A model generated the notes under the pieces. That model did no database searches and was not told where the DNA came from. It was given only the letters and a program-made list of their open reading frames with translations. The position numbers and the translations under genes were made by a program. From contig NC_057767.1 of the NCBI RefSeq assembly GCF_010389155.1, positions 3,455,765-3,519,764 of the forward strand: DNA of 64,000 bases. The letters are read 5' to 3'. Below, piece after piece: positions 49,300 through 60,811 of this stretch. The DNA comes from Erigeron canadensis. Its lineage: Eukaryota > Streptophyta > Magnoliopsida > Asterales > Asteraceae. Numbering within the stretch: position 1 is the stretch's first letter; each line of letters begins with the position of its first letter.

Positions 49300-49681
49300 A
49301 CTACTATATTATAAAACAGATCTCTCATGTTTACATTTTAAGTTTTAATATTTACTTTCTCAAAATACCCATATTTCAATTCTATATTTACTTAACATTC
49401 TTTTTCTTTTTTCAAATCTAAACCAATCATTTTTTTTCTCTCCTCCATAAATCATTCATTCCTCCAGTTCATTTAAAATCTTTTATCTTAAAAACTGTAC
49501 ATCGATAAATTATAAAAATTATATTGGTGTTCTTAAAATTTCATGCTCTTTCATTAGAGATGTCATTCAATATACTTTCGACGAATTTTTAAATCCGAGG
49601 GTGGAGCCCGTACAGCTAAGGCATTTGGCTATCACACTCTATGACCTATCACCCCATCATCTTACCGCCGCAACGGCCTAA
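49300..49681 (+). mobile_element. Helitron-like non-autonomous element (copy B)
   Basis: About 380 bp, the inverse of copy A at 31630-32081. It begins CTACTATATTATAAAACAG and ends in a decayed GC-rich hairpin (CCGCCGCAACGG) followed by CTAA. The shared interior includes ttcatgctctttcattagag and tttcgacgaatttttaaatc. It sits between the LINE 5' end and the right copy of the flanking direct repeat. Confidence 0.65.
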
Positions 49682-49696
49682 GCACCCAAGTGATAC

Positions 49697-49768
49697 TTTT
49701 ATTCTGCATTTATTTATATTTGAACATTGGCCGAAGCACCCGGGTGATACCATAATTCATGATATTTA
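49697..49768 (+). repeat. Right copy of the long direct repeat flanking the LINE
   Basis: Partner of 43994-44060. The middle differs: here it contains GGCCGAAGCACCCGGGTGAT, where the left copy has a shorter, related GGCTTAAGGATACTATGAT. It ends ttcatgatattt like the left copy. Confidence 0.7.
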
Positions 49769-49838
49769 AAGTAATAGTGATGTAAATGTTAAATATGAAA
49801 ACATGATAAAATAACTGACTGTGGAATAAATACAAATA

Positions 49839-50433
49839 TCTATACTTCTATATTACCTATTAAAAATTATAGCCCTGTTGAAAGTTACAGGGGGAAAAAG
49901 TCTATTATACCCCCACGTTACAAACGTCCCCTTTGGTAAGTAACTAAGTATGCAATTAGTCCCATTTAGTAAAGTATATGCAATTAGTTATGCACGTCAA
50001 AATCAAAAGTCCATCTAGGTTCTTGATCACAATTCCCATGTGCACAGATAGAATCCAGAAAGAGCCAAGGTCGTAAAGACAAAGGCAGAAAAGCCTAGGT
50101 ATAGTCAAACATTCCATATGGTAAGTATTTAATTTGTGTTTATCAATTATATAATTTCAAAATTCAAAATAACAAACGTAACAAGGAAACATCGTCACTA
50201 TATAAACAGACTATTGATCACCTACTTAATTGTGATCACCTACCATCATCAGTATATAAACCTTTCGATCTTCTTTACATTGTATGTCTCCTCGAATGGC
50301 AAAAAAAGGACCATTTGTTGATGCTTCTTCATCGCGCGCAAGGAAACATTGTCGCCGCTCTCACATTCAGCCCCAAACGACATAACAAGGCTTTTCTATG
50401 GTATCCCGTCGCAAGGCACGGATACCATGCTAG
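49839..50433 (+). mobile_element. Non-autonomous Helitron candidate
   Basis: A 595-bp element between A (49838) and T (50434). It starts TCTATACTTCTATATTACC and ends with the short hairpin region CCGTCGCAAGGCACGG, then ATACCATG and CTAG. It has no coding capacity; the interior includes a GC-richer patch (about 50325-50390) of unknown origin. Confidence 0.55.
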
Positions 50434-51616
50434 TGATAGAAAAAAAAACAAGATGGAAAAGTCTAAATGTTTAAAAGAGAAGCTATACTAACAATATAAT
50501 CAAATTCAACTAAAGACATATTTCAGAATTAAGAGTTAAAGCACACAATGTTTTATACATTTACCAAGGATTAAATCTGTAACTCAAGAAAAATAAGCCT
50601 TTGTTTGTATGTAAAGATAAAAGAACACTTGAAGTTATTTGTCTATGAGACTTATAAAATTTGTTGTGTAAGGAAAACAAACATGAGTAAAATGAAACGA
50701 TAAAAAATTTATTATAAGATAAATCATATGTGCCAGAAAGTTCAAAATTTTGAAACTAATAACTTGAGCAAACTCAACTATTCATGACCCAAGCACCAGT
50801 GCCCTTATTTCAGTATTTCACAAAGAAATGAGATTCCATCCACAAACACAATGTTTATGGTTGATATGGGGTTCCATATCTTTAAGAAATTTTTTAAAAT
50901 TTCACTATCTTTTAGATTAATTGCTTTAACATTAATTACACTTACATTATCTTACACCACTCAACATCACCTATGGTCGCGCATCATAACTACCATCGTC
51001 GCATTACGCGAGTATCATGCTAGCTAGCATATATATATGTATATATATATGTATATACATATATACAAGTTAACACTCCGGTGAGAACACTTTTAAAATA
51101 AGAACGGTGAGAACACTAAAAAATATCATTTTGATGCATTAAAATTCCATAAAACTAACATAGTGCTTAACTAATTATCATTATTTAAGTGTTTAACAAC
51201 ACATTGATCCGTCAAAATCGAAAAAATCACGTTTTTTGTTGGATGCCAGGGAGTGAGTTTTCCCAAAAAATTTCTCCATTTTGTATATAGCTTTTTTTAA
51301 AAGGAGGTGATTCGATAACACCTATATATGTATACTTGTGTATATAAACCTCTTAAGTATTTTTGTTTTGACTTAAAACTCTTAAAACTTGTTTGATATT
51401 GCAATCTCAATCCTTAGACACTTATAAATTTCATTCCATCTAAAATTTTACATAGGAATAAAAGGCAAACGACAACAAGCTGCGCTGCTAATCCCTTTTG
51501 TATGGAAAAAAACAAGATGTTTAAAAACTACATTTATGTATCTTGACACCTAATATACAGAGAATGTTAATTTACTTTTCCTAACAAGTTTTAAATGTAT
51601 AATTTCAAGGTTAATT
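50434..51616. other. Intergenic, with one more Helitron-like end
   Basis: At about 50994-51023, CGTCGCATTACGCGAG followed by TATCATG and CTAG resembles the end at 50433 (shared ATCATGCTAG/ACCATGCTAG). The following base is C, not T, so this one is less secure. An AT microsatellite follows (51029-51066). No gene was seen. Confidence 0.4.
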
Positions 51617-53374
51617 TTGTCTACTACACTCACTCACGGGCAGTTGACTCGTTCGTTCATAGTATAGTAAATAGGTAAGACCAAGATCGTTTGCATGGAC
51701 TATGTCTAAGAAAGTAGCTAGATGTGATTCTAGGATTTTGGGATTTGTCACGATTTAACTAAAACTAAAATATTAAAAGCATTAATTGATTAATTTAGCA
51801 AAACAATAATAATTAAAACTTTTCATTTACTTGGAACAGTTCATATGCCATGATCATTTAGAAAACAGTTTAGATATGTTGAACAACTCTTCTCACATTC
51901 GAATTCTCGTTAGATTCACCAAACTACTTAGTAGGATTGTCGTTAGACTGATCATACTACCCTATAAACAGATTCTTGTTAGATTCATTGTTATGCATTA
52001 AAATCTGACTTTTGTAACTATGACTTTATCTTCTATGTAAGTTGAGATTCTTCTAGGTTTCTAAAAGTCACTTGACACTAACTATTCTAGTCACCCGGAT
52101 TCGGTTTTTGTTCGCCAGATCAACTAAAACAATTTAATAAAACACATGTTCAGTTGAGTCAAATTATTAATTAACCATCCCCCGCTCGGTTACAAGTCAA
52201 GAGACCACATTAATTATAGACCGATTAATGTTTCACAAAACGAATTAAATGACTCTAAGGCCTTAGCGCAAACTCGACCCAAACAAATAAGTAAAATAAG
52301 TTTGTATATGAAAACTAATAACATTTGTCTGACTCAATAACCATGGATCTGCGACAAGCATAGAAATGTTTCAACAATCTAATATAGAAAACTATCACGA
52401 CATGATCACATTATCCAAATAGATGCAAAACTACTTAGCTACTTATGACAAGAAAACTAAACCTAGCAATCATTAAAATAAATAAATCCATAATAATTGT
52501 CAAATAAAATTGTCTTGCAATAGTAACCTAATAACAATAATAAAAGTAAAGGACAATAAAAAGGGAGATCAAACTAAAGAGGCGAAGAATTGTTGATGTC
52601 GAATTACTGCTGGTCACTTTTGCCGCTGTGACTTACGCACATGCCACCACCGAACACACTCCTAGTAATTGATGAACCCTCCGAATTATTAAGTGCGGCT
52701 ACGTTGAATTGTTGTTGAATTGATGCTTGATCTTCCAGATGATATGGAGGTGTTACGAGAGTTTAGATCTGATGAAAATATCCTAAAACAACCCCAAAAG
52801 TCATCTGGATGAAGTGAGTTGCGACTCTTAGGGTTTAGGGGGTATTTATAGGTATTTGGGAAAAGCCCTAGCTAGATGACCTACTACGAGCGGCGTTGGG
52901 TAAGTTCTAGCAGCGCTCAAGCCTTCCCAGCGGCGTTGGTAAGCTTCAGGATGACTTACAGCGACGCTAGAGGCTTGGGAGCGGTGTTGAAGGCTTCAGG
53001 TTCAACACGAAAGTTGTAGATCTTTCTCTCACCTTTCTGTGGATAACTTGTCAGAAACGAAGTCCATATGAAGAAGTTATGCCCAAAATACTAACACATG
53101 GTCATTTGCTCCACGTCGACCTCAAATTCTTCATGTTCCACTTGCTAGTTGATGTGTCATATTTTATACCATTTTCCACATGACTTTAGGACCATTTATT
53201 CGTTATATTTATAATTTTATATCAAACTTTCGATGTTTTGAGGGTGTGTTAAGTGTTTTCAAGTTGGAAATTGATTAGACGAGTGAATTGGTTGGTTTTG
53301 TTGACTTATGGAAGAAACGGGAGAAAGATTCGGTCGAAATCAAGTGAAAGACGAAGAAAACGAATTCTGAAGTG

Positions 53375-53560
53375 TGTAACTCCTGTTATTCAACTAACGG
53401 CCGTTACTAAGAAAGTTTCTGAAATCCCTATAACGGGCAGTTTAGCCACTAACGGCCATGAGATTTGTGAAGGAGTGTAACGCCCGTTAGCCAAGTAACG
53501 GCCGTAACACGGGAAGAATAAAACTAACGACTGTTACTCAACTAACGACCGTTACACGCG
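53375..53560. repeat. Cluster of TAACGGCCGTTA-type palindromes in the solo LTR
   Basis: Exact or near-exact copies lie at about 53394-53406, 53450-53460, 53480-53510 and 53522-53556. Each has AACGG or CCGTT cores, some single-base changed (TAACGACTGTTA, TAACGACCGTTA). Confidence 0.8.
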
Positions 53561-53954
53561 AATTATATATATATAATTAGCTTTGATTCTGCAGTAAACG
53601 ATTTTTATAGAGAGAGAAAAAAGAAGGATGAACTTGAATAGGGTTTTTCATAGCTATACTCTTGATTTCAGCATTTTTAAGGCAAACAAACTGTTATGGT
53701 TTTTATCTTTTCAGTCTAACTCGGATCAGAATCATTGTTGCTACCGAATTTTCTTCAATCGATTGGTATAAAATGATTTCTTCCATTCTTGTTTGTTTTA
53801 TTTATTTCAATATGAGTAGCTAAATTCTCTATCATCCGTCTTGATGTAGTGATACAATATGTAGGATTGCACAATTTTATAATTCAAAGTTGATTTCAAT
53901 TATCGTTGTGTCAAGATCTTGATGATTTAAATCTTTATTAATTATTATTTGACA

Positions 53955-54275
53955 TTGGTGGCATATATGTTCTTCGTTAGTGGTACTAGTCGAATATATA
54001 TGTGATTTTCAATTAATTGTTTGCCTATAAACAATTATCACTAGTTCATGGTATGATAGTGAATGTCATTTAATAAAAGGAGCTCTTTTGTCAACGTGTT
54101 GTATAACGGTTGGTGGTACCACGATATCTTCACATAGGTACAATTGTTAATTCGATAGACAAACAAACTAGTTGGTTAGGGAAATTGTTTTAAGCGTTGG
54201 TGGTACCAGCTTTTACAAAAGAACTGATTAATTAGGTGATTTAAATGATTTTACAAACGTTGGTGGTACCAGTTT
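53955..54275. repeat. GTTGGTGGTACCA repeats in the solo LTR
   Basis: Three good copies (about 54109-54121, 54196-54208, 54259-54271) and two diverged copies (about 53956 and 53978), spaced 60-90 bases apart. GGTACC is itself palindromic. Confidence 0.75.
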
Positions 54276-54671
54276 GTGTCTTTATTTTGTCACGGTTATC
54301 TTTATCAACTTAATTTGAATTTGAACTTCATTTATGTGCAATCGAATATGTTGTTGAGCGAGGTCAAGACGAATGACTTTTAAATCTCTTGAGTAATAAA
54401 TTACAACTAAATTTATTTTTTCGATTAATCCTCAAGGATTATTGACTTTTCAACTAACTTTTGCAACGTGGCAACTCGGCCATAAAAACCTCCTTTTCAA
54501 TCTGAATCACTTTATTGTAACAATTGCTTAATAAGTCCTTGTGTTCGACCTCGGTTTACCAAGTCAACTATATTGCATACGAACGGGTTCACTGCCCGCA
54601 AGTGTGTAGTAGTCAGTAACTAGGTATTTCGTGTTTATAAATTTAAGATTAGAAAAATACACATCACTAGT

Positions 54672-56790
54672 CTTCGTCCAAATGTCTTGTGGCTTCGTAT
54701 TAAGTTGAGTAGATACGTTTGCCTTCACTTGCATTGTCTTGTGAACCTATGATAACATGTCATCTCATTAAGTATCAAAAGTTCACATTTCTAAACTCAT
54801 TTAAGGATAGAAACATGACCTAATGATATGGGAAATAATCACAAAATGGACGCTCATCAACACCATAACATTTTTGTGCATGACTCGTTGGACTTTACAA
54901 AAGTAACTCAACGACCTCAAATGCGAGAAACCCAAATATATCAAATGCAAATGATATAAATACATGTTATTCTTAATTAGACTGATTTGTCTATTTCTTA
55001 TTTGTATATTTAATGCAATTTGTTAGATTTATTTAACATTGCAATAAAAATATACAAAGTATTTTCTTTATTGATTAATGTTTCAGTTATGCGTTAAATT
55101 AAAAAGATTGGAATTGATAAAATATTTGAAGATGAGGTTTAAAAGATGTCTTATTAGGAGGAAATGTTCTTAAAGGTGTTTTGGGTGATGTAAGAGTATA
55201 TATGTAATGAAATGAAGATGTTATTGATCGAGAAATGCCTTAATCATATTAAAATATGAAACGTACAAATCAAAAACACATTTATTTATGCACTTTCAAA
55301 TCAAAAACAATCAATTTTCATTTAATTTTTTAAGTAATAGTCGGCTAGTCGCATTGTAACATATGTAGATTTATTTATGTATTAACGTCTTTTTTATTTT
55401 ATTTTTCATTTTTATGTTTCTGTCAGCAGTTTAATTTAATTATCTTATTCACACCTATTGCATGCGTAATATGCATTAATAAAAACCAACTAGCTACCAA
55501 ATATGCAGCTTGACTAAAAGAACACATGCATTTAGTCGATCTAGGATGTAGTTGTTGAGTTTAGTGTGTTTTCTTTGATTATTATAGTTACAATGATATG
55601 CTAAACAATAGTGCCTTAAATTTATCAGTCGTATAATATAAAGTCAAAAAAGTTTATTAGTTATATAGATTTTAATAAACACAATCACATAATACATATA
55701 CATAGATTAAATAATGAAACATTACGAAATGATCGATGTGGTTAAAGTAATGAACCATAAATCGACTGATAAATGCCTATGCCTTGAAGCTATGAAGAGG
55801 TTTTCTTTTTAGTTTGTCTCATTTTTTACACGCATTACGAAAACTACATTTGGATCTATTAATTATTGAATAACTATTGAATATAAATTCATTGTTACTA
55901 AAAAAAAATAAGTTATTTGTTCACACATTTTTATCATATATTCATGTTTAAATGTGTGACAAATTAGTTAGAATGAATGAAAGTTGTGTACATGACTAAT
56001 TAAATATGAAAGTTCATATGGATCACACTTAAAATTTTGGATTTTTAAACTTCACATTTTTTAGCGTGAATAAATTTTTACACTTTTAAGTGCAGACTTT
56101 TATACTTTATTATATTTATTTCTACGCATTTAATAATGTGACCTTTTAGTTTAATATAGTTTTAAGCAGTTATTAGCATGAAAATTTTATATAAATTGTT
56201 CACGCAAATTAAACATGTAAGTAACTAAATTTTTTTTTTTGTAGTGTTACTTTAATTTTCTTTCTTATAATGTTAGAATAAGTAAGTAAATATTATGATA
56301 ATAACATACATGCAATATAAGTATACAAAAATCATGAATACGTTAGTTAATTGATTAATTGGTCAGGAATATTTTCTTGGTTCATTATGTGAGTCTCGAA
56401 TGTGAGTTTTTTTTCAAGGTTTTGGGTTTGAGTATTAAGTTTCTCATCTCAAGGTATTTTTCATGAGCAGGAGGTTGGAGGTCCAACAAATCGCTTGTTA
56501 AAGTTGCCTCCAACACGTCTGAATCAAAACTAACTTTAAATAATAATAATAATAATGATGATGATGATAATAATAATAATAATAATTACATAAAAGTACA
56601 AAACACAATAAAAATGAATTGACCATTTTCACTATGGAGAAACTAATAAAATGAAGTTGAAACATTCCATGGTGAAAAAAGTTGACTAGCAATTAAGTTT
56701 GAAATACGCGGGTACTTAGAAAGTAGTTATGCATTTTGATTTGCGAATAGTCAATTACATACGAGTAATAATACATAAGTTATTGGTTGA
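54672..56790. other. Intergenic, nothing recognised
   Basis: AT-rich spacer. A microsatellite of AAT/GAT triplets lies at about 56538-56586. The last 250 bases (from about 56600) are promoter DNA shared with the second repeat-protein gene. Confidence 0.45.
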
Positions 56791-56810
56791 CTATGTTCTC
56801 ATTGATCATT

Positions 56811-56821
56811 GTATATATAAA
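56811..56821 (+). promoter_or_regulatory. TATA box of repeat-protein gene 1
   Basis: GTATATATAAAT, 70-80 bases before the start codon, in a region conserved with gene 2 (shared ttctcattgatcatt just upstream; shared tattccatc and cacttgagctt just downstream). TTGAC W-box cores occur at about 56682 and 56787. Confidence 0.6.
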
Positions 56822-56890
56822 TACTCATGGATACACTATAGTATATTCCATCGTCCTCACTTGAGCTTTAAGAAGATAGTGATGACCACC

Positions 56891-57743
56891 ATGAAATTTG
56901 CTTTCTATTTCCTAACTCTTTGTGCCATTCTTGAAGCTTATTATGCTAGACCTTTACATGGTATATATTTAACCACTTAATTACCTTACTTTTCACATCA
57001 TGTATATACCTTCTATATCTATTCTACTTTATTGGCAATTGCATTTACTACTTAATTGTTAAAGGTATATATCTTAAGTTCTTAACAAAAGGCTTTCATT
57101 TGCAGATGTATCTATACAACCATCCTTGAAAGTAGCCAAGGTAATTCAGATGGTGGTAACCCAAGAAGAAGTAGCCTTATCATCATCATCATCTCGTTTG
57201 TCACATGACCATACTAATTTTGGCCGAGTCGCAAAATCACCACCACCACCAAAAGTAGCACCATCTAAAGGTCAGGATACTTATGGGCGAGTCGCAAAAG
57301 CACCACCGCCACCAAAAGTAGCACCCTCAAAAGGCCAGGATACTTATGGCCGAGTCGCAAAAGCCCCACCACCCCCTAAAGAAGCACCCTCTAAAGGCCA
57401 GGATACTTATGGTCGAGTCGTCAAAGCACCACCACCACCAAAAGTAGCACCATCTAAAGGCCAAGATACTTTAGGTCGAGTTGCAAAAGCACCACCACCA
57501 CCACCGACAGTAGCACCTTCTAGAGGCCAGGATACTTACGGTCGAGATAACCCAAAAGCCCCACCATCACCATCAGTAGCACCAGCACGGGGTCAAACGA
57601 CTTATGGCAGAGATAAGTCAATAAGTCCGCCAGTGAATTCGTCGTATACTAATGATGTTAAAATGTTATCAAATGAAGATGGTTGGTACTCCATTGCATC
57701 TTTGTGGCTGCCATCTTATGTCATTAGAGTATTCAGGGACTAA
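56891..57743 (+). CDS. Secreted tandem-repeat Pro/Lys-rich protein 1 (unrecognised family)
   Basis: Two exons, 56891-56960 and 57106-57743, giving 235 residues. Exon 1 encodes a signal peptide (MKFAFYFLTLCAILEAYYA, likely cut after Ala19) and ARPLH. The intron splits an Asp codon. A short linker is followed by about six repeats of about 21 residues of the type DTYGR-VAKAPPPPK-VAPSKGQ (about residues 70-195), then a Ser/Pro linker and the tail NEDGWYSIASLWLPSYVIRV. There are no cysteines after the signal peptide and no membrane segment. The ATG at 56891 was chosen over an in-frame ATG three codons earlier because gene 2 lacks the earlier one. The layout suggests a peptide precursor or cell-wall-type protein; I do not recognise the family. 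Confidence 0.85.
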
Positions 57744-58484
57744 TTATGAAGATCCAAGACTACAACCTTTTACGTACCGCTCAAAAATATTAATTATTGT
57801 TACTGTTGGAAAAAAAAAAATAGATATCTGACTAATTATGTAGGTCTAATAAAATAGATGCTATACATCTTATTTGATCCTATTGATATGAAATCAAAAA
57901 GTGATGTTTATACAATGTTAATTTGATGCATGCATATAAATGAGTTCAAAATTAACATCTATACAGAATTTTCTCCGATATTCCATCATTGAAAAATGAA
58001 TGAAGTTTTTCAGTTTGACTGTTTAGCCATTTTTAATTAAGTCCAGTATGGATATATGTTTAAACTTACGAATTTACGATAAGTCAATACATTGTTTGGG
58101 ATATATATATATAGCAACAAACAAAGTTTAGTTGGATCTTGATCGTAAGTACGTAGTACTGTCTTTTTCTCTTACACAATTATATGCCCGAGTCCAAAAT
58201 GAATTGCTAGCCGTGTATCATATATGTTAGGCGTAGAATCAATTTACTTGTGAATGGTTTGACGTACAGTTAATTATATGTTTAAGCTCTAAAGGGCCAC
58301 ATGTGTGAAATAAAGGAATAGCTTCAATTCGGATGAAGTGAGTCAAATGGGTTAAAAGGTCAACTCGGTTGCAAATGTGACAAACAGAATAAGTATATTC
58401 TATCAGAGTTCATCTATATGTTTATGACGCTATGTAAAGAAGTCTAAAATTTGAGATAAAACAACTAATAATGTTTGATAATTA
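57744..58484. other. 3' UTR of gene 1 and spacer
   Basis: The probable 3' UTR shares aggtctaataaaatagatgc (57841-57860) with the region after gene 2 (gggtctaataagatagatg near 62220), so the duplication includes the UTR. Nothing else was seen. Confidence 0.5.
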
Positions 58485-58726
58485 GTCTCTCCATCCCTAC
58501 TTAGTTGTTACTTTTAAAATATTTTTCTCCAACTTTGACGATAAATATTTTTGTTTGTATTTTATAATATTTAAAAGTTAAAAAGTTAATTTGTTAAATC
58601 AAGTTAATTTATTTATTTATTTTATATTTAAGTGTTATAAAATATAAACAAATATATTCGAGTTCAAAGTTGTGACAAAAAGACTTTAAAAGTCAACAGT
58701 GAACAACTAAAATGAGACGAAAAGAG
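58485..58726. mobile_element. Diverged Stowaway-like MITE
   Basis: About 242 bp between TA at 58483-58484 and 58727-58728. It starts GTCTCTCCATCCCTACTTAG and ends in the partial inverse CTAAAATGAGACGAAAAGAG. The internal layout (ttgacgataaatatttttgt... inverse ...caaatatattcgagttcaaa) matches the copy at 9340-9603. Confidence 0.65.
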
Positions 58727-59014
58727 TAGTTTTTTATATGGTTCAATTAATATGACTTGATATCTGCTCTAACATGGATGTAAGGGAACCTAGTCGAACT
58801 TTAGAGAAGAGCTTCCTGATCTGGTCAATGACTCGCAAATTAGCGGTATATATGAGTAAAAGTTCAAGACAAGGATGCATAGCGATGTATCTCTCTTGAC
58901 ATATTAGCCGAGTTGGGAAAGAGAACTTTTTATCGGGGATATTGATTTTAGTGCGCATTAAATAAACTCCAAGTTTTTCAAAATAAAAAAAAATAGTATT
59001 TATAATTCATTTTA

Positions 59015-59245
59015 GGGATTTGCTAACTAGTGCACCTAGTGCACTAGTTAAGAAACATTTAATAAAGCATTTAATGAAGTCCAACTTTCCTAAAATATGA
59101 AAATATGTATTAATTGTTTATTTAAAAATAAAAATTGTTAGGTTGAATTAATACACATTAAATATAATTTTTGATTAATAAGGAAACAACAAGTTTATTA
59201 AATGCTTCTTAATTAATGCACTAGGGGCACTAGTTAGCAAATCCC
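59015..59245. mobile_element. Mutator-type MITE with 9-bp target duplication
   Basis: A 231-bp element with long terminal inverted repeats. The left end is GGGATTTGCTAACTAGTGCA; the right end is the inverse of the same sequence; similarity continues about 50 bases inward. Perfect 9-bp flanks TTCATTTTA at 59006-59014 and 59246-59254 identify the MULE type. No coding capacity. Confidence 0.88.
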
Positions 59246-59254
59246 TTCATTTTA

Positions 59255-60780
59255 ATATGATAAACTTGATTTAATAATAATTAAATGTATTTTTAAATTA
59301 AATTAATAATTAACATTAATTATATTTTTTGATTATTTAAGAAACTTGAAGTTTATTTTATTAATCGATCTCATAACCAATGGCACAATGCCAAGTTAGT
59401 AGTAAATCCTTTTTAATTTAAGCAGATGACATCGTTTTCATTCATTGCTTTAATGCTTGATCAGTTTAATTATAACAATTATTGTTATGGTAATGTCATT
59501 AAAATTATTTATTTATCTTTCAGCTGGTAAGATAGTAACAACTAACAAACATCTCGAGCTTGAACAATCCTTTTTTTTTTATAAGTTAGTAGATTGATGA
59601 TAATTAACTAAATATATATGTTGGGATTAGTTATCGTAAAATAAATATTAATTAAGGTTATATATAACTAATATAAGATAAAATATTGATTCTCAAGGAT
59701 TAATTAAACATAAGTATATATAGATGCACGATAATTTTATGATTCGGAATAATTTTTAGTGAAGGAAAAAAAATTATTCTATTTGTTTTATCTTTATATC
59801 TATTTCATTATTTCATTTTTAACTATAATCCGTATCTATATATATATATATATATATATATTTATCTAATATGGTGAAATGTAGCTTCACTCCATGAACA
59901 AAACATGCTTTAATGGTTCACGGGGGTATATGTCCGTGTATGACCTAAACAAATTGCACTTATTTATATGACACTATATGATAAGTTGCAATCACCTTTA
60001 ACCGTAAATTATATGGCTTCTTACTTTATTTGATTTCTATAACTATATATTTTTGTGTATTACCTTTTTGTTCCATTATCTTATTAATATACATAAAGCA
60101 CAATAAAAATGAATGACCATTTTCATAGTGGAGTTACTAATAAAGTGAAGTTGATGGAATGCATATCACTTTGGCGAAGAAGACATGCATCGGTAGTTAT
60201 TTTTTTCACCTTATGGAAGTACGGAAACGAGCACGTGTTTTTATGATACTAACCAGAGTAAAATCAAACTATAGAATTAATTTATATTGGTCTGAAATTT
60301 CTAATTATCTTTAAAACTATATAAATACATAAAAATAGTACTACAAATATAAAGTTTTATTGATATTGTGAGGTTGGCATGACCACCCTTGACCATCATA
60401 TAACTCCGTCACCGATGATGGTAATTGTGTGGAATTTGATTTCAATGTATCTCAAGTATTTTTTTTCCCCTTAAGTTTATGGATTTTGAGTAGATGCATG
60501 GGTATATATATATTGCGGGACTAGTGATTAAAAACATTCTCCTTATCATGTAACTTGATTGTATTTTTGATCTCGAGCTGAATCATTTTCAACCCGTTGG
60601 AACTTTTTTTATTTAATAAACTTCCATTCAAAATAGTAATAGTAATAAAAATAAAGTAAAATGAAGTTGAAACATTCCATTGTATGCGGTTTGAACATGA
60701 CTGCCAATACACGCGGGTACTTAAAGTGGGCGTTTTGATTTTCGTATAGTCAATTAACTTAGTTGACAATATTCTCATTG
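59255..60780. other. Spacer and upstream region of repeat-protein gene 2
   Basis: No gene was seen. A fragment similar to the gene 1 promoter occurs at about 60095-60155 (aataaaaatgaatgaccatt...), and the rest of that similarity resumes at about 60655 (aaaatgaagttgaaacattc). About 500 bp therefore separates two parts of the duplicated promoter. A TA microsatellite lies at about 59839-59861. Confidence 0.5.
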
Positions 60781-60794
60781 ATCATTGCATGATG

Positions 60795-60811
60795 CATATA
60801 TATATATAATA
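60795..60811 (+). promoter_or_regulatory. TATA region of repeat-protein gene 2
   Basis: CATATATATATATAATAG, about 75-85 bases before the ATG, at the position equivalent to the TATA box of gene 1. A TTGAC core lies upstream at about 60761. Confidence 0.5.

Larger units (their letters stand above)
53150..54666 (+). mobile_element. Solo LTR of an LTR retrotransposon
   Basis: A 1,517-bp unit with perfect short inverted ends TGATGTGT...ACACATCA and a perfect 5-bp target duplication CTAGT (53145-53149 and 54667-54671). No internal retroviral-type domain is present, so this is a single LTR left by recombination. It contains two clusters of internal repeats. The orientation was taken arbitrarily as given. 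The superfamily (Ty3 or Copia) cannot be told from the LTR alone. Confidence 0.9.
51617..54860 (-). repeat. Probable host LTR or LTR-element fragment, inverted, containing the solo LTR
   Basis: The left part (51620-51690: gtctactacactcactcacg, then gggcagttgactcgttcg) is an inverse, diverged relative of the 3' part of the solo LTR (about 54580-54620). A related LTR therefore lies here in the opposite orientation and is interrupted by the solo LTR. The right side around 54835-54860 reads gacgctcatca, which on the minus strand starts TGATGAGCGTC, like an LTR 5' end. The left boundary could not be fixed. Confidence 0.4.

Noticed and set aside
56538..56586. AAT/GAT triplet tract as a coding poly-Tyr/His run
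   Set aside because: The minus frame there is only a translated microsatellite, with no other gene features.
58743..58958. 71-codon minus frame as a gene fragment
   Set aside because: No recognisable domain, neighbours or splice context. It could be a gene relic but cannot be supported.
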